Positions 12,183 to 22,833 of a stretch of DNA of 45,619 bases are shown in pieces; the first letter of the stretch is position 1, and each line of letters begins with the position of its first letter. The position numbers and the translations under genes are program-made. A model generated the notes under the pieces. That model made no database searches. It was given only the letters and a program-made list of their open reading frames with translations, and was not told the origin of the DNA. The stretch comes from Methanobrevibacter thaueri (GTDB lineage: Archaea > Methanobacteriota > Methanobacteria > Methanobacteriales > Methanobacteriaceae). Where the stretch lies: contig NZ_SUTJ01000012.1 in assembly GCF_015062915.1 (NCBI RefSeq), forward strand, positions 1-45,619, in the 5' to 3' direction.

Positions 12183-14381
12183 TTATAAGTCTCCTAAGTA
12201 GTGGCTTGCAGGGAATGGTTCTGCAGATAAGCCTTTTCTTTGTCTGATTTCTCTTACGATTTGATTTTGCATCTCACGTGGGAGTGGTTCAAATCCTGCA
12301 ATCTCAGTAGACCATAAACATCTACCTTCAGCAGCAGATCTGATATCTCCAGCGAAACCGAACATTTCAGCTACAGGCACTTTGGATTCGATTCTTGCCA
12401 TGTCTCCTTCTTGACCCATGTTTACGATTTGACCTCTTCTGTTTTGGATCTCACGAGTACAGGAACCCATGTAATCGTTTGGAGTGTCAATAACTACTTT
12501 TTGCATTGGTTCAAGTAATGCAGGTTCTGCAAGCATCATGGAACCTAAGATAGCGTTCCTGATAGCAGGTAATACTTGTGCAGGTCCTCTGTGAACTGCA
12601 TCTTCGTGAAGTTTTGCATCGTGGAGTTTGAATTTTAATCCCATAGCGATTTCTTCGCCTAAAGGACCGTTTTTCAAGGTGTTTTCAAATCCTTCGATTA
12701 ATAATTCTTTAACTTCATCTAAGTATTGAATACCACGAGTCATGTTGAGGAAAACGCTTCTGTTGTGAACAGCCCAAACTCTTCTAGCTTCTTCTTTATC
12801 AAGTCCAGCTTCCATGAAGTCGTTAGCTGATTCTTTACCTTTAACTCTACCTTCTTTGATTTTACCATCTTGGATTGCTTCGTAGAGTTGAGGTTCAATA
12901 GGTTCAACAGTGATATAGAATCTGTTGTGTTTGTTTGGGGATTTACCTTCAACTTGTGGAGATAATTGTCTTACAGTTTCCCTGTATACAACAATAGGTT
13001 CGGAAGTAGTGATTTCTACACCTTTTTCACTGATTCTGTAACCGATAACTTCTAAGTGAAGTTCTCCCATACCGGATACTAAGTGTTCACCGGTTTCTTC
13101 GTTAATATCGATTTTAACGGTAGGGTCTTCTTTACCGGTTTGTCTTAAGACTTCAATTAATTTTGGTAAGTCTTTGGTGTTTTTAGCTTCCACAGCAACA
13201 GTAACTACAGGTTCTGAAATGTGTTCTAATCCTTCGAACTCTTTGATTTTATGGTCAGGAGAACATAAGGTTTCACCAGCGATAGCTCCTTTTGCACCAG
13301 CTACATATACGATGTTTCCAGCAGGAACTTTGTCAGTGTTAACTCTTTCAGGACCGAAGTATACACCTACTTGTTGTACTCTGGATTTACCGTGGGATCC
13401 TACAAGGTATACTTCTGTACCTTTTTCGATTGCTCCACCGTATACCCTACCGGTAGCGATTTCACCAGCGTGTTTATCTACAGATACGTTGGTAACCATT
13501 ACAGCTAAAGGTCCGTCAGGGGAGGTGTTGATCATACATTCACCAGCAGGAGAGTCGATGTCTCCGTCCCAGATGTTAGGTACCCTGTATTCTTGAGCTA
13601 CTTTAGGGGAAGGTAAGTGTTCTACTACCATACCTAATAATACGTCGGATAAAGGTACTTTTTGAGCTAATTCTTTTTCATTGTCAGCATTACAGTAATC
13701 AATAATATCTTTAAAGTTGATTCCAGTTTCTTGCATGGTTGGAACGTTGATAGCCCAGTTGTGGTATGCTGAACCGAATGCTACACTACCATCAGTGAAG
13801 TCTAATTTCCATTCTTCTTTTTTGTCTTCAGGAGCCATGTTTCTGATTAACTTATTAGCTTCCATGAAGATTTTTAAGAATCTGTTTTGTAACTCTTCAG
13901 GTTCTAATTTTAACTCATTGATTAATCTGTCAACTTTGTTAATGAATAAAACTGGTTTTACGTTTTCTTTTAATGCTTGTCTGAATACAGTTTCAGTTTG
14001 AGGCATGATACCTTCTACAGCACAAACAACAACTACTGCACCGTCTACAGCTCTCATAGCACGAGTTACGTCCCCACCGAAGTCAACGTGACCAGGGGTA
14101 TCGATTAAGTTGATTAAGTATTCTTTTTCTTTGTAATCGTGAACCATGGATACGTTAGCTGCATCGATGGTAATACCACGAGCTTGTTCCTGTTCGTCGA
14201 AATCTAAGAATCTTTGGTCTCCTGCAAGTTCTTCGGAAATCATTCCTGCACCTGCTAAGAGGTTATCAGATAAAGTGGTTTTACCGTGATCGATGTGAGC
14301 ACAGATACCAATGTTTCTGATTTGTTCAGGTTCATACATCAATTCTTTGATTTTTGCAATCATTTTGTCTCTTCTACTCAA
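12183..14381 (-). CDS. fusA: translation elongation factor EF-2
   Basis: Translocation GTPase, 732 aa, of archaeal/eukaryotic type. Seen: [16 protein letters not shown]-loop, [17 protein letters not shown], and in domain IV the DAVHRGPAQ loop whose histidine is the site of diphthamide. Start choice: the frame is open from GTG 14390, but that GTG is part of an AGGTGGT Shine-Dalgarno sequence; TTG 14381 gives (M)[14 protein letters not shown], the family's usual N-terminus, at correct spacing. It follows rps7 in the str-type operon. Confidence 0.97.
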   Translation of the reverse strand: MSRRDKMIAKIKELMYEPEQIRNIGICAHIDHGKTTLSDNLLAGAGMISEELAGDQRFLDFDEQEQARGITIDAANVSMVHDYKEKEYLINLIDTPGHVDFGGDVTRAMRAVDGAVVVVCAVEGIMPQTETVFRQALKENVKPVLFINKVDRLINELKLEPEELQNRFLKIFMEANKLIRNMAPEDKKEEWKLDFTDGSVAFGSAYHNWAINVPTMQETGINFKDIIDYCNADNEKELAQKVPLSDVLLGMVVEHLPSPKVAQEYRVPNIWDGDIDSPAGECMINTSPDGPLAVMVTNVSVDKHAGEIATGRVYGGAIEKGTEVYLVGSHGKSRVQQVGVYFGPERVNTDKVPAGNIVYVAGAKGAIAGETLCSPDHKIKEFEGLEHISEPVVTVAVEAKNTKDLPKLIEVLRQTGKEDPTVKIDINEETGEHLVSGMGELHLEVIGYRISEKGVEITTSEPIVVYRETVRQLSPQVEGKSPNKHNRFYITVEPIEPQLYEAIQDGKIKEGRVKGKESANDFMEAGLDKEEARRVWAVHNRSVFLNMTRGIQYLDEVKELLIEGFENTLKNGPLGEEIAMGLKFKLHDAKLHEDAVHRGPAQVLPAIRNAILGSMMLAEPALLEPMQKVVIDTPNDYMGSCTREIQNRRGQIVNMGQEGDMARIESKVPVAEMFGFAGDIRSAAEGRCLWSTEIAGFEPLPREMQNQIVREIRQRKGLSAEPFPASHYLGDL

Positions 14382-14409
14382 AATAACCACCTAAATAAAT
14401 ATTATATGA

Positions 14410-14970
14410 TTAGTGTGCTGCTTTAGCAACTCTTTCTTTCTCTTCAGCTTTCTGTAAAGCAAAGCTTCTTGAATCTTCTTCAGAAGCAAGGATTAATTCG
14501 TCAGCTAAACATTCAGCAACAGATTTTCTGTTTTTGAATGAAGATTGTAAAGTACCTCTGGTCAAGAAACCTAAGGATAAGTCAACTCTTCTTTGTGGAG
14601 AGATGTCGACTGCAACTTGGTACCCGATACCACCGTATTTGATACGGGTGGTTTCTTCACGAGGTGCAGTGTTTTCAACTGCAGTAACTAAAACTTGAAC
14701 TGGATTCTTTTTAGTTCTTTTGTTAATGATTTCTAAAGCATCTTTCACGATGTTGTAAGCTTTGTTCTTCTTACCTGAGTTGAGATGGGTTCTCATGATT
14801 TTGTTCATTAATCTTTCAACAATTGATACTTTAGATTTTGCGAATTGTCTTTTTACATGTCTACCAGAAGTATGTGGAACTAAAGTTTCGTCTAAGCAGA
14901 TATATTTGACTAAACCTAAGTCCTCAACTTTTACTTCATCGAGATCCCATTTACCGAATAATTTACTCAT
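14410..14970 (-). CDS. rps7: 30S ribosomal protein uS7
   Basis: Primary 16S rRNA binder that organises the 30S head; 186 aa, usual for archaea. Recognisable by KIMRTHLNSGKKNKAYNIV, NPVQVLVTAVENTAPREE and the C-terminal rRNA-binding helices rich in basic residues. ATG start behind AAGGAGTTATATTT. Twelve bases separate it from rps12 upstream and 28 from fusA downstream, so the three are co-transcribed. Confidence 0.98.
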   Translation of the reverse strand: MSKLFGKWDLDEVKVEDLGLVKYICLDETLVPHTSGRHVKRQFAKSKVSIVERLMNKIMRTHLNSGKKNKAYNIVKDALEIINKRTKKNPVQVLVTAVENTAPREETTRIKYGGIGYQVAVDISPQRRVDLSLGFLTRGTLQSSFKNRKSVAECLADELILASEEDSRSFALQKAEEKERVAKAAH

Positions 14971-14982
14971 AAATATAACTCC

Positions 14983-15408
14983 TTATCTTACAGGTTTTTC
15001 TATTTTTCCACTTACCATTTCTGATAAAGCTACGTTATTAACTTTGGAAACTTTCCAACGAACCCCAGGAATGTCCCCCATGGATCTTCCGGATGGTCCA
15101 CCGATTCCTTCAATCATCACTTCATCGTGTTCATCGATAAATCCAATAGCTCCGTCACCTGGTGCGAAAGCAGTTAATTGTTTACCGTTTTTAATCAATT
15201 GAACACGTACACATTTACGAATAGCAGAGTTAGGTTGTTTTGCTTCTATCCCTACTTTTTCGATTACAATTCCTCTTGCTTGAGGAGCCCCTTCGAGAGG
15301 GTCAGCTTTAACGTCTAATCTTAAAGCTCTTCTTTTGTAATCTACATCTTTCCACTTAAAATTTTGTCTATTTTTTTTAAGTTTTTTTGCAGCAAAAAGT
15401 CCTGGCAT
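14983..15408 (-). CDS. rps12: 30S ribosomal protein uS12
   Basis: Decoding-centre protein, 141 aa. Contains the conserved [17 protein letters not shown] segment (the PNSA loop contacts the decoding site) and the second loop [20 protein letters not shown]-terminus [19 protein letters not shown] is the archaeal form. Starts with ATG behind a CGAGGAATAAA Shine-Dalgarno region. First gene of the rps12-rps7-fusA unit; the 336-base spacer upstream contains its likely promoter. Confidence 0.98.
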   Translation of the reverse strand: MPGLFAAKKLKKNRQNFKWKDVDYKRRALRLDVKADPLEGAPQARGIVIEKVGIEAKQPNSAIRKCVRVQLIKNGKQLTAFAPGDGAIGFIDEHDEVMIEGIGGPSGRSMGDIPGVRWKVSKVNNVALSEMVSGKIEKPVR

Positions 15409-15744
15409 ATTTTATTCCTCGAATTTTTTGTTAAAAGCATATCTAAGAATCCACCGCTGCGATTTATACTATAAACTAATAGTACAATCTAAATTCTAAG
15501 ATATAAATCAGTATAAATAATAATTAGATAAACTGAGTTATCTAAAAGAAGATATCTTGAAATGAAATTAAAAACAGTGACAAAAAGCACACATAGTCAC
15601 GTTATAAAAAAGTACAGATATCTTATGGTAATTTATATAGTTACCCCTTTATAAAGGTATTCATTTTTGGCATGAAAATAAAATAAAAAAAGTTTTTTAA
15701 AAAAAACAAATGAAAAAATAATAATAATTAAAATAGCTCGAAAG
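15409..15744. promoter_or_regulatory. 336-base spacer between nusA and rps12 with promoter and palindromes
   Basis: No convincing gene here. On the minus strand a TATA-like AGTTTATAGTATAAATC lies at about 15460-15477, roughly 50-65 bases before rps12, a likely promoter. Further upstream are a perfect 12-base palindrome CCTTTATAAAGG (15646-15657) that itself resembles a TATA box, two copies of AGATATCT (15550-15557, 15616-15623), and an inverted pair GTGAC/GTCAC (15577-15581, 15596-15600). These could form an operator region for the ribosomal-protein operon; none matches a motif I know. Confidence 0.45.
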
Positions 15745-16176
15745 CTATTTTAAAATAATATTATCAATATTATGCTGTCTATCTACTAATAATTTAGCCC
15801 TTTCAATATTGATTCCGTTTTTACCGATAGCAATACGTTTGTTGGTATTGTCTGCTGTAACAATAGCTATTTTCTCGCCTGATTGCTTTTGAGAAATCTT
15901 AACAGATTGTAGCTTTGCAGGAGATAAGCAATTCTTGATGAATTGGATAGGATCATCATCCAATTCCACAATTTCAATACCTTTATCAACTGCCCTTTGA
16001 ACTTTAGATACGGAACTTCCACCTTTACCGATAGCGAGTCCCATGTCACCGTTCTTGACAACAAAGGTGACTTTTCCATGTTCATCATCGATAATGCAAT
16101 CCTTTACCATTGCTCCAGTCATGTTTTCGAAAAGAGCTATGAATCTTATTTCATTTGCACTAAATTTAATAGACAC
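15745..16176 (-). CDS. nusA: archaeal NusA-like KH-domain protein
   Basis: A 143-aa RNA-binding protein made of two KH domains, the archaeal counterpart of the C-terminal part of bacterial NusA. KH loops are visible as AIGKGGSSVSKVQ (residues about 53-65) and AIGKNGINIERAK (115-127). The start is GTG (VSIKFSANEIRF) behind GAGGTAG; the TAG of that element is the stop codon of rpl30e, so the genes are translationally coupled. It closes the RNA polymerase operon and is separated from rps12 by a promoter-bearing spacer. Its transcription role in archaea is inferred from synteny with rpoA2. Confidence 0.94.
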   Translation of the reverse strand: MSIKFSANEIRFIALFENMTGAMVKDCIIDDEHGKVTFVVKNGDMGLAIGKGGSSVSKVQRAVDKGIEIVELDDDPIQFIKNCLSPAKLQSVKISQKQSGEKIAIVTADNTNKRIAIGKNGINIERAKLLVDRQHNIDNIILK

Positions 16177-16182
16177 TTAAAT

Positions 16183-16482
16183 CTACCTCAAATCGTCTAA
16201 TATTGTAGAATCTCCTGGATCGTTTACGATTAATGTAGCAACAGTGAAAGGTTTACCACAAACAGAACCCAAATCTACACTACTTCCATCATATACAATG
16301 AATGGAATTTCAGAGAGATTTGCATAATATTCAACATCTTCAAGAATTTCTTTAGGAGCGTTTTCAGCAACAACTGCAAGTTGTCCTTTTCCTAATTTTA
16401 AAGATTGAATTGATTTTTCAGAGCCTAATGTCACATCACCAGTGTCAACAGCAACCCTGATTCCTCTATCTACGTCCATCAT
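16183..16482 (-). CDS. rpl30e: 50S ribosomal protein L30e
   Basis: A 99-aa member of the L7Ae/L30e/S12e/Gadd45 fold, in its conserved archaeal place between rpoA2 and nusA. Seen: VDTGDVTLGSEKSIQSLKLGKGQLAVVAENAP and a C-terminal half with GKPFTVATLIVNDPGDS, typical of L30e. Two consecutive ATG codons are available behind AGGAGG; the second gives better spacing (seven bases), a one-residue uncertainty. The rpoA2 stop codon TAG is the first part of the same TAGGAGG element. Confidence 0.95.
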   Translation of the reverse strand: MMDVDRGIRVAVDTGDVTLGSEKSIQSLKLGKGQLAVVAENAPKEILEDVEYYANLSEIPFIVYDGSSVDLGSVCGKPFTVATLIVNDPGDSTILDDLR

Positions 16483-16490
16483 CTAGCCTC

Positions 16491-17681
16491 CTATTCTTTT
16501 TTATAATCCATTTTGACACCGACTGATCCGGTACCAAGAGGTATTGGTTGTCCAATAATAATATTTTCGATGATACCTGTTAAATCATCCACTTCTCCGC
16601 GAATACTTGCGTTGAGTAAATGTTTACCGGTTTCTTCAAAAGCTGCACGAGCTAATACACTTGATTTTTCACCACTGATACCATGTCTTCCGATTGATTT
16701 AACATGACCTTCGGAAGTCATGATGTCTGCAACTAACATGATATGTCTTACGTCTACACTAAGACCTTGTTCAGAAAGGGTCTTTTGAGCCTCGTCAATG
16801 ATTGACTGACGAGCTGCTTCAATACCTAAAACTTCTCCGATTTCATGAATGTTGTTAGTTGTGGTTCTTACATGGTCGATACCATCCATGTCAAGGATTT
16901 CCTTGAGGTTTGATCCTTCAGTGTGGATAACCCATTCCTTGTCATCCTTACGGATAATAACCTTACCGATGTTTTTGATCCCACTTATTTGCAAGTCACG
17001 AACCTTGTCTGCTAAGAGACGGAGTTCACGAATTTCAAATTTGGATCCATCCTTGTCTGATTTTTGAGAGGAGATTGTAATCTCATCGCCATTGATGTCA
17101 GCTTTCTTGAAAGCCTTTTCGATAGCGGCATTGATTTCATCCCTGTCAAGTCTCTTTTCATCAATTTTTTTAGCATCCAATGTGGCAGTGACTTCCATTG
17201 TACCGTAGTTTAAGTTGAATTCCTTAAGGATATCGTTTACGGTACTCTTACCGATTTGGTTAGCCAATGTTCTAACAAATTCTTCATCGTTACGTCTTTC
17301 TTCATCAAAATAAATATCCATGGTTGGAGTAGCAATGTCTTTTCTTGCGTCAACGATCTCAATAAGTCTTGGAAGACCTAATGTTACGTTTAACTCAGTT
17401 ACCCCTGCATAGTGAAAAGTACGCATGGTCATCTGTGTACCTGGTTCACCTACAGATTGTGCAGCTACTGTTCCAACAGCCTCGCCAGCTTCAACGTGAG
17501 CTCGGTCATAGGCCTGTTTGAGTTTCCTGATAAGCTTTTGCAATTCATCATCGGTCAAATCATTTTTGACATAAGCCTTTGATAAATCATCGATATAACT
17601 ATCTGGAAAATCGATACCGAGATTTTCATCATCATTGAGTTGAGCAATAGTTTCTTTTACTTTAATTTCAATATCTTCCAT
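16491..17681 (-). CDS. rpoA2: DNA-directed RNA polymerase subunit A''
   Basis: C-terminal third of the largest polymerase subunit (equivalent to the end of bacterial beta'), 396 aa. It carries the trigger-loop/bridge-adjacent segment [28 protein letters not shown] and the later [18 protein letters not shown] region, then [15 protein letters not shown] at the C-terminus. ATG start nine bases after the rpoA1 stop, with TAGGTG as Shine-Dalgarno overlapping that stop. Part of the tight rpoB2-B1-A1-A2-rpl30e-nusA operon. Confidence 0.98.
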   Translation of the reverse strand: MEDIEIKVKETIAQLNDDENLGIDFPDSYIDDLSKAYVKNDLTDDELQKLIRKLKQAYDRAHVEAGEAVGTVAAQSVGEPGTQMTMRTFHYAGVTELNVTLGLPRLIEIVDARKDIATPTMDIYFDEERRNDEEFVRTLANQIGKSTVNDILKEFNLNYGTMEVTATLDAKKIDEKRLDRDEINAAIEKAFKKADINGDEITISSQKSDKDGSKFEIRELRLLADKVRDLQISGIKNIGKVIIRKDDKEWVIHTEGSNLKEILDMDGIDHVRTTTNNIHEIGEVLGIEAARQSIIDEAQKTLSEQGLSVDVRHIMLVADIMTSEGHVKSIGRHGISGEKSSVLARAAFEETGKHLLNASIRGEVDDLTGIIENIIIGQPIPLGTGSVGVKMDYKKE

Positions 17682-17689
17682 AGTTACAC

Positions 17690-20443
17690 CTACTTACCTT
17701 CCATTCTTATCTCATCAATAAGTTTGTTTAAGTCTGCCGGTTTACCGAAGTCAGATTTTGCAGGGTCTACCCCATCTTCTCCAAACATAGTTTGGATAAC
17801 ATTACCTTGGTTATCAGTAACAAGTCCGGATGGTTTAACTTGTAAATCTTGCAATGCGTTTACGAGTCTTCTTTGCATGTAACCGGATTGTGCGGTACGA
17901 ATCGCTGTATCTACAAGACCTTCTCTTCCTCCCATAGCGTGGAAGAAGAACTCAATTGGGTCAAGACCTGACTTGTAACTTGAGTGTACAAATCCTTTAG
18001 CCTTTGCCCCTAACTCACCTTTCTTGAAGTGAGGCAAGGTACGGTTCAAGTATCCCCTTTCGATACGTCCACCCCTAACCGCTTGTTGTCCTACACAAGC
18101 AGTAATCTGAGTAAGGTTCAACATGGATGCCCTAGCACCAGTACGTGCCATTACTACAGAGTGGTTTTCAACCGCCATCACATGGTCGTATGGGTCATCA
18201 TCTGACTGTTTACCCATTGTGAGGTAGTTTTCAGCAATACTACCGGACATGTCCCTAGCTTCCCCAAGCACTTGCATGATTTTCATCTCTAAAGTCTCTT
18301 CAAGACTTCTACCTGGTAAAGCTTGGAGATATCCTTCCTCGTAAGCTTCTACAAGTTTATCTACTTCATCCATCTTTTTATCCAAGTGCTCATTAATACG
18401 GTCTTGAGCTTCTTCAGGAATTTCCTCATCATTTAAGGAAGTTGTAATTCCTGTTTTCATGATTCCACAGATTGCAAGGTCAGTGGAACGGTCTAAGAAT
18501 TCTTTTGCTCTTCCAGGACCATATTCCTTAACAATTTTATCCAAGATTTTTCCTGAAAATGATCCGTAAGCGGATTCATCGATTACACCTTGCACAAGAA
18601 TACCGTCTTTAATGACGACAGTAGCGTCCTCAATAGGGAATACCGCAGGACATTTGGAAATCTCAGCACTGTAGGATAAGTTCAAGTCATTAGGTAATAA
18701 TAAAGAGAACAGTTCTTTACCAGTCCACATTTCTCCTTGTTCCTTGAATATGTATGATTCTTCGCCGAATTCAGGGTCATCTTTCAATACCCATTGTCCG
18801 CTTTTCAAGGTTGGGAGTTTCAAGTGGGATTTTCTGATAATCTGTAAAGCTTGTTCTTCTGTGAATTCAACACCGTCACGGGTTAAGAGGTATGCTCCAC
18901 TAATGTGGTCGTGAATAGCACCGATAATAGGTCCTCCGAACCTTGGAGATAAGATGTGTTCCTGTACACGCATCAATGATTTTGCTTCTGCACGGGATTC
19001 ATCGGTCTGGAACACGTGCATGTTCATTTCGTCTCCGTCAAAGTCCGCGTTGTATGGAGGACATACACAGAGGTTTAACCTGAAGGTCTTGTAAGGCAAT
19101 ACCCTTACCTCGTGTGCCATCATACTCATTCTGTGAAGGGAAGGCTGACGGTTGAATAAAACCATGTCTCCGTCTTTCAAGTGTCTTTCAATGATGAAAC
19201 CAGGTTCTAATTGTTCTAAGATCAATTCCTTGGTTTCTTCATTACGTACCCTGATTTTTCTTCCGTCGTTTCTGATTACATAGTTTGCACCAGGGTGTAC
19301 GTCAGGACCGTTCTTGATGTATTTAATCATTTCGTCCATATTCCATTCATTAACGTATACTGGTACGGTAACTTCTTTTGCAATCATTTCAGGTACACCG
19401 ACCTCGTTGATTGAAATGTTTGGGTCAGGTGAGATTACTGTACGTGCAGAGAAGTTTACACGTTTACCGGATAAGTTGGAACGGAAACGTCCTTCTTTAC
19501 CTTTTAACCTTTGGGTTAAGGTTTTAAGTGGTCTTCCTGACCTGTGTCTTGCAGGTGGAACACCGCTTGCTTCATTATCAAAGTAAGTTGTAACGTGATA
19601 TTGTAATAATTCCCATAAGTCCTCAACGATTAATTGTGGAGCTCCTGCTTCCATGTTTTCAAGTAAACGTTGGTTGATACGTAGGATATCAACTAGCTTG
19701 TGAGTTAAGTCATCTTCTGATCTTTCCCCTGTATCCAATGTGATTGAAGGTCTTACAGTTACCGGAGGCACTGGTAAAACGGTCAATACTAACCATTCAG
19801 GTCTTGCTACTTCAGGGTTAACACCTAAGATGAATGCATCCTCATCACTGATTCTTTCAAGTCTTTCACGCACTTCAGAAGCGGTTAACTTGTAATCGCC
19901 TTGGCGGATTGTAACCGGTTTGTCCAAGATGATTGCTTCTTGAGGTGCACCACAGTGAGGGCAGCAATGTTTAGGGTCAACTTCCTCATCATCTTCAGGC
20001 AAGTTTTTGGTTTCGATTTTAGCAATCCTGTAAACCTCTTTGAGGATGTTGTTTAAGCTTTCCCTGTTGTCCATTGCTTCATGGATTTTCTGGGAGAATT
20101 CCTCGATTTGGTCATTGCTTAAAAGAACACGACCACATTCATTACAGGTGGAACGTAATATTTTGTGGATTACATCACCAAAACCGATGTGGATAACTGG
20201 TCTTGCAAGTTCAATACTACCGAAGTGTCCTTGACAATCCCCTCCTCTGAAACCGCAAGTTCTGCAAACTAAACTTGGGTCGATAACACCTAAACGAGGA
20301 TCCATCAAACCTTTTTCAATAGGGAACCCGTCATCCTCATAGGTATCTGGAGTTTCAACAGTAACAACAGACATGTCACGGATATTTTCAGGAGACATTA
20401 GTCCAAAGTTGATTTTTTCTATCTTTTTTATAAATCCTGTCAT
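17690..20443 (-). CDS. rpoA1: DNA-directed RNA polymerase subunit A'
   Basis: N-terminal two thirds of the largest RNA polymerase subunit, 917 aa. The magnesium-binding [10 protein letters not shown] motif is at about residues 465-475. N-terminal zinc sites are visible as [21 protein letters not shown] and CCPHCG; the bridge-helix-proximal segments [25 protein letters not shown] and [16 protein letters not shown] follow near the C-terminus. ATG start behind AAAGGAGCCAATAC. As I recall, homologues are about 870-880 aa, so it is slightly long, without an obvious foreign insert. Operon position is canonical, 24 bases after rpoB1. Confidence 0.98.
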   Translation of the reverse strand: MTGFIKKIEKINFGLMSPENIRDMSVVTVETPDTYEDDGFPIEKGLMDPRLGVIDPSLVCRTCGFRGGDCQGHFGSIELARPVIHIGFGDVIHKILRSTCNECGRVLLSNDQIEEFSQKIHEAMDNRESLNNILKEVYRIAKIETKNLPEDDEEVDPKHCCPHCGAPQEAIILDKPVTIRQGDYKLTASEVRERLERISDEDAFILGVNPEVARPEWLVLTVLPVPPVTVRPSITLDTGERSEDDLTHKLVDILRINQRLLENMEAGAPQLIVEDLWELLQYHVTTYFDNEASGVPPARHRSGRPLKTLTQRLKGKEGRFRSNLSGKRVNFSARTVISPDPNISINEVGVPEMIAKEVTVPVYVNEWNMDEMIKYIKNGPDVHPGANYVIRNDGRKIRVRNEETKELILEQLEPGFIIERHLKDGDMVLFNRQPSLHRMSMMAHEVRVLPYKTFRLNLCVCPPYNADFDGDEMNMHVFQTDESRAEAKSLMRVQEHILSPRFGGPIIGAIHDHISGAYLLTRDGVEFTEEQALQIIRKSHLKLPTLKSGQWVLKDDPEFGEESYIFKEQGEMWTGKELFSLLLPNDLNLSYSAEISKCPAVFPIEDATVVIKDGILVQGVIDESAYGSFSGKILDKIVKEYGPGRAKEFLDRSTDLAICGIMKTGITTSLNDEEIPEEAQDRINEHLDKKMDEVDKLVEAYEEGYLQALPGRSLEETLEMKIMQVLGEARDMSGSIAENYLTMGKQSDDDPYDHVMAVENHSVVMARTGARASMLNLTQITACVGQQAVRGGRIERGYLNRTLPHFKKGELGAKAKGFVHSSYKSGLDPIEFFFHAMGGREGLVDTAIRTAQSGYMQRRLVNALQDLQVKPSGLVTDNQGNVIQTMFGEDGVDPAKSDFGKPADLNKLIDEIRMEGK

Positions 20444-20467
20444 GTATTGGCTCCTTTATAACTGTAA

Positions 20468-22828
20468 TTATGCTTTGTCTCCTAATTTTAATTTAGGGAA
20501 AATACATAAACTCTTAAGTTCGTCTAACAATAATTTGAATGCGTATGAAATTTCAACTGGGTATGTTTCCACATCTCCACAGATTGGACAGTATTTCTTG
20601 TTCCTGTTCTTGTCGAATACTGCTAACATTCCACAGTTTTCACAAACAATAGCTTCATACTTATCTGATTCGTCAAGAAGTCTTTCTTTTAAGGTTAATG
20701 CTGCACCGTGTGCAATGAGACAGTCTCTTTCCATTTCTCCAAACCTTAAACCACCTTCACGTGCCCTACCTTCTGTAGGTTGACGTGTAAGAACTTGCAC
20801 TGGACCTCTTGAACGTGCGTAAACCTTATCGGTTGTCATGTGATGTAATTTTTGGTAGTATGCTACACCGACGAAGATTTCTGCATCGATTCTTTCACCG
20901 GTTACACCACTGTATAATGATTCACATCCTGCGGATTCAAATCCGTTGTCAATGAGTTGCTGTTTGATTTCATCCTCAAGTGTCTGGTTGAATGGAGTTG
21001 CGTCAACACGTTCTCCTTCAAGACAACCTGCCTTACCAGCAACCATTTCCAATACCTGTCCGATGGACATCCTGGATGGAATCGCGTGAGGGTTAACAAT
21101 TAAATCAGGCACAACACCAAATTCTGTGAACGGTACGTCTTCAGGGGATAAAATTAAACCGACAACCCCTTTCTGACCGTGTCTTGATGCGAACTTGTCA
21201 CCAAATTCAGGTTGCCTTGTATCCCTTACTCTGATTTTAGCTAATCTTGAACCTTCAACGGTTTCAGATAACAATACTGCATCAACAATACCTTTTTCAC
21301 CGTGTCTTACAGTTACGGAAGTTTCTCTTCTTCTGTCTGAAACGCTGGATTCGAAGTTTTCTTCAAGGAATCTTGGAGGTGAAGTCTTACCGATTAATAC
21401 GTCACCTGATTCAACATAGGATTCAGGGTTAACTACTCCGTCCTCATCCAAGTTTCTGTAAGCTTCTTCAGATCTGTATCCCTTGATGTTTTTGTCAGGC
21501 ACTTCAAATTTATCTACCTGACCACCTGCGTACCTTTTCTCGGAGGTGTCATATGCTCTGAAGAATGAAGACCTTGCCAAACCTCTTTCAAGGGAACCCT
21601 TGTTGATTACCATTGCGTCTTCCATGTTATATCCTTCATAGGACATCAATGCAACAACAAAGTTCTGACCGGATGGCCTTAAGTCATAATTGGTTGAGTC
21701 GATAATACGTGTTTTAACAATAGGAGTTTGAGGGTGATGCAATAAGTGTGCTCTTGTATCGGTACGTAATGCATAGTTTGATACATATAATCCTAAAGCC
21801 TGTTTTGTCATACCTGCTTCCATGGTGTTCCTTGGAGAGGAATTGTGGTCTGAGAATGGAATAATACCTGCACAGATACCGAGCATAGTAGCAGGGTCGA
21901 TTTCCAAGTGAGTGTGCTCATCGTTTTCAGGACTTAAGTCAGCCAAGGTCATTGCAATGTAGGAGTTTTCCTCTTCCTCAGCATCCAAATACTCGATGAG
22001 TCCGTTGTTGATTAAGTCATCCCATTTGAGTTTTCCGTTTGCCACTTTGTTCATGTGTTCCTGTTTTAAGAGAGGTTCACCATTTTCAACAATAATCAAT
22101 GGTCTTCTTGCTCTTCCAGGGTCATTGAAGATGTAAATCTCATTATTATCCTCATAGTAGGTAATGTTCATTTCGTGAGAGATTTCCCCATTTCTTCTTT
22201 TTTGCCTCATTTCCTGAGTGAAGTTAACAGGGTCTTCACAATAACCTAAAAGTTCACCGTTGATGTAAATCTTGGTTTTGTTGGATTTAGGTTCGAATGA
22301 AATTGGAGCAACTTCAATTTCAGCAGGCTCATCGTCGACGTCCGGCTCGATTTCACCTTCATCATCTTCAACAGCTTCAATGGCATCTTCCTCTTCAGCC
22401 ACTTCAATCTCACCAGCATCCTCAATGGATTCTTCTTCAACATCATCTTCAACAGGTTCAATTGCTTCTTCTTCAACAGATTCAATTTCGTCTGCATCTT
22501 CAATGGATTCCTCTTCAACATCAACAACTGGTTCTAATTCAGTGTCAAAGATGTCTTCTGGGAAATCATCAGTATATTTCTCCCAACTTTTCCTTGGCTC
22601 ATCCTTGGAGAAAGCCACAGGGAATTCAGTGTCTGCCACTCTTTTCTCATTTTCGAAATATTCAGCGATTTCATCTGCATATTCTGAAACTTTAATGACA
22701 ACAGCTTCATCAGCAGGGATTCCTTTCAAATGATTAATTCTTTCTTCAATTTCCTCAAAAGGAACTACTTCATTAATACCAAAATAATGATAAGCTCTTT
22801 TTAACTTTGCATTAATCCTTTTAGCCAA
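20468..22828 (-). CDS. rpoB1: DNA-directed RNA polymerase subunit B' with a large N-terminal extension
   Basis: C-terminal half of the second-largest subunit: contains [19 protein letters not shown], the active-site region [15 protein letters not shown] and clamp zinc ribbon [10 protein letters not shown]...CPICG. The usual subunit is about 600 aa and begins close to [17 protein letters not shown]; here that point is about residue 182 of 786. The preceding extension is a folded-looking segment of about 95 residues ([20 protein letters not shown]...) and an acidic linker of about 75 with a tandem repeat. No in-frame start codon lies near the canonical start. Initiation is taken as TTG 22828 behind a full AGGAGGTGA, rather than the GTG inside that element; the rpoB2 stop TGA is part of it. 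Confidence 0.95.
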   Translation of the reverse strand: MAKRINAKLKRAYHYFGINEVVPFEEIEERINHLKGIPADEAVVIKVSEYADEIAEYFENEKRVADTEFPVAFSKDEPRKSWEKYTDDFPEDIFDTELEPVVDVEEESIEDADEIESVEEEAIEPVEDDVEEESIEDAGEIEVAEEEDAIEAVEDDEGEIEPDVDDEPAEIEVAPISFEPKSNKTKIYINGELLGYCEDPVNFTQEMRQKRRNGEISHEMNITYYEDNNEIYIFNDPGRARRPLIIVENGEPLLKQEHMNKVANGKLKWDDLINNGLIEYLDAEEEENSYIAMTLADLSPENDEHTHLEIDPATMLGICAGIIPFSDHNSSPRNTMEAGMTKQALGLYVSNYALRTDTRAHLLHHPQTPIVKTRIIDSTNYDLRPSGQNFVVALMSYEGYNMEDAMVINKGSLERGLARSSFFRAYDTSEKRYAGGQVDKFEVPDKNIKGYRSEEAYRNLDEDGVVNPESYVESGDVLIGKTSPPRFLEENFESSVSDRRRETSVTVRHGEKGIVDAVLLSETVEGSRLAKIRVRDTRQPEFGDKFASRHGQKGVVGLILSPEDVPFTEFGVVPDLIVNPHAIPSRMSIGQVLEMVAGKAGCLEGERVDATPFNQTLEDEIKQQLIDNGFESAGCESLYSGVTGERIDAEIFVGVAYYQKLHHMTTDKVYARSRGPVQVLTRQPTEGRAREGGLRFGEMERDCLIAHGAALTLKERLLDESDKYEAIVCENCGMLAVFDKNRNKKYCPICGDVETYPVEISYAFKLLLDELKSLCIFPKLKLGDKA
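22361..22519 (-). repeat. intragenic tandem acidic repeat in rpoB1
   Basis: Two adjacent copies of a 26-27 residue unit in the B' extension: both begin VEEESIEDA and end AI-E-x-V-E-D-D (first ...[11 protein letters not shown], second ...[12 protein letters not shown]). The first copy covers about 22442-22519 and the second about 22361-22441. It is nearly all Glu, Asp, Val, Ile, Ala and is probably disordered. Confidence 0.85.
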
Positions 22829-22833
22829 ACATC

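Noticed and set aside
22272..22733. Long plus-strand Ser/Thr-rich and Gln/Leu/His-rich frames opposite rpoB1
   Set aside because: They are mirror translations of the repetitive acidic coding sequence of the B' extension; no promoter or Shine-Dalgarno sequence is seen.
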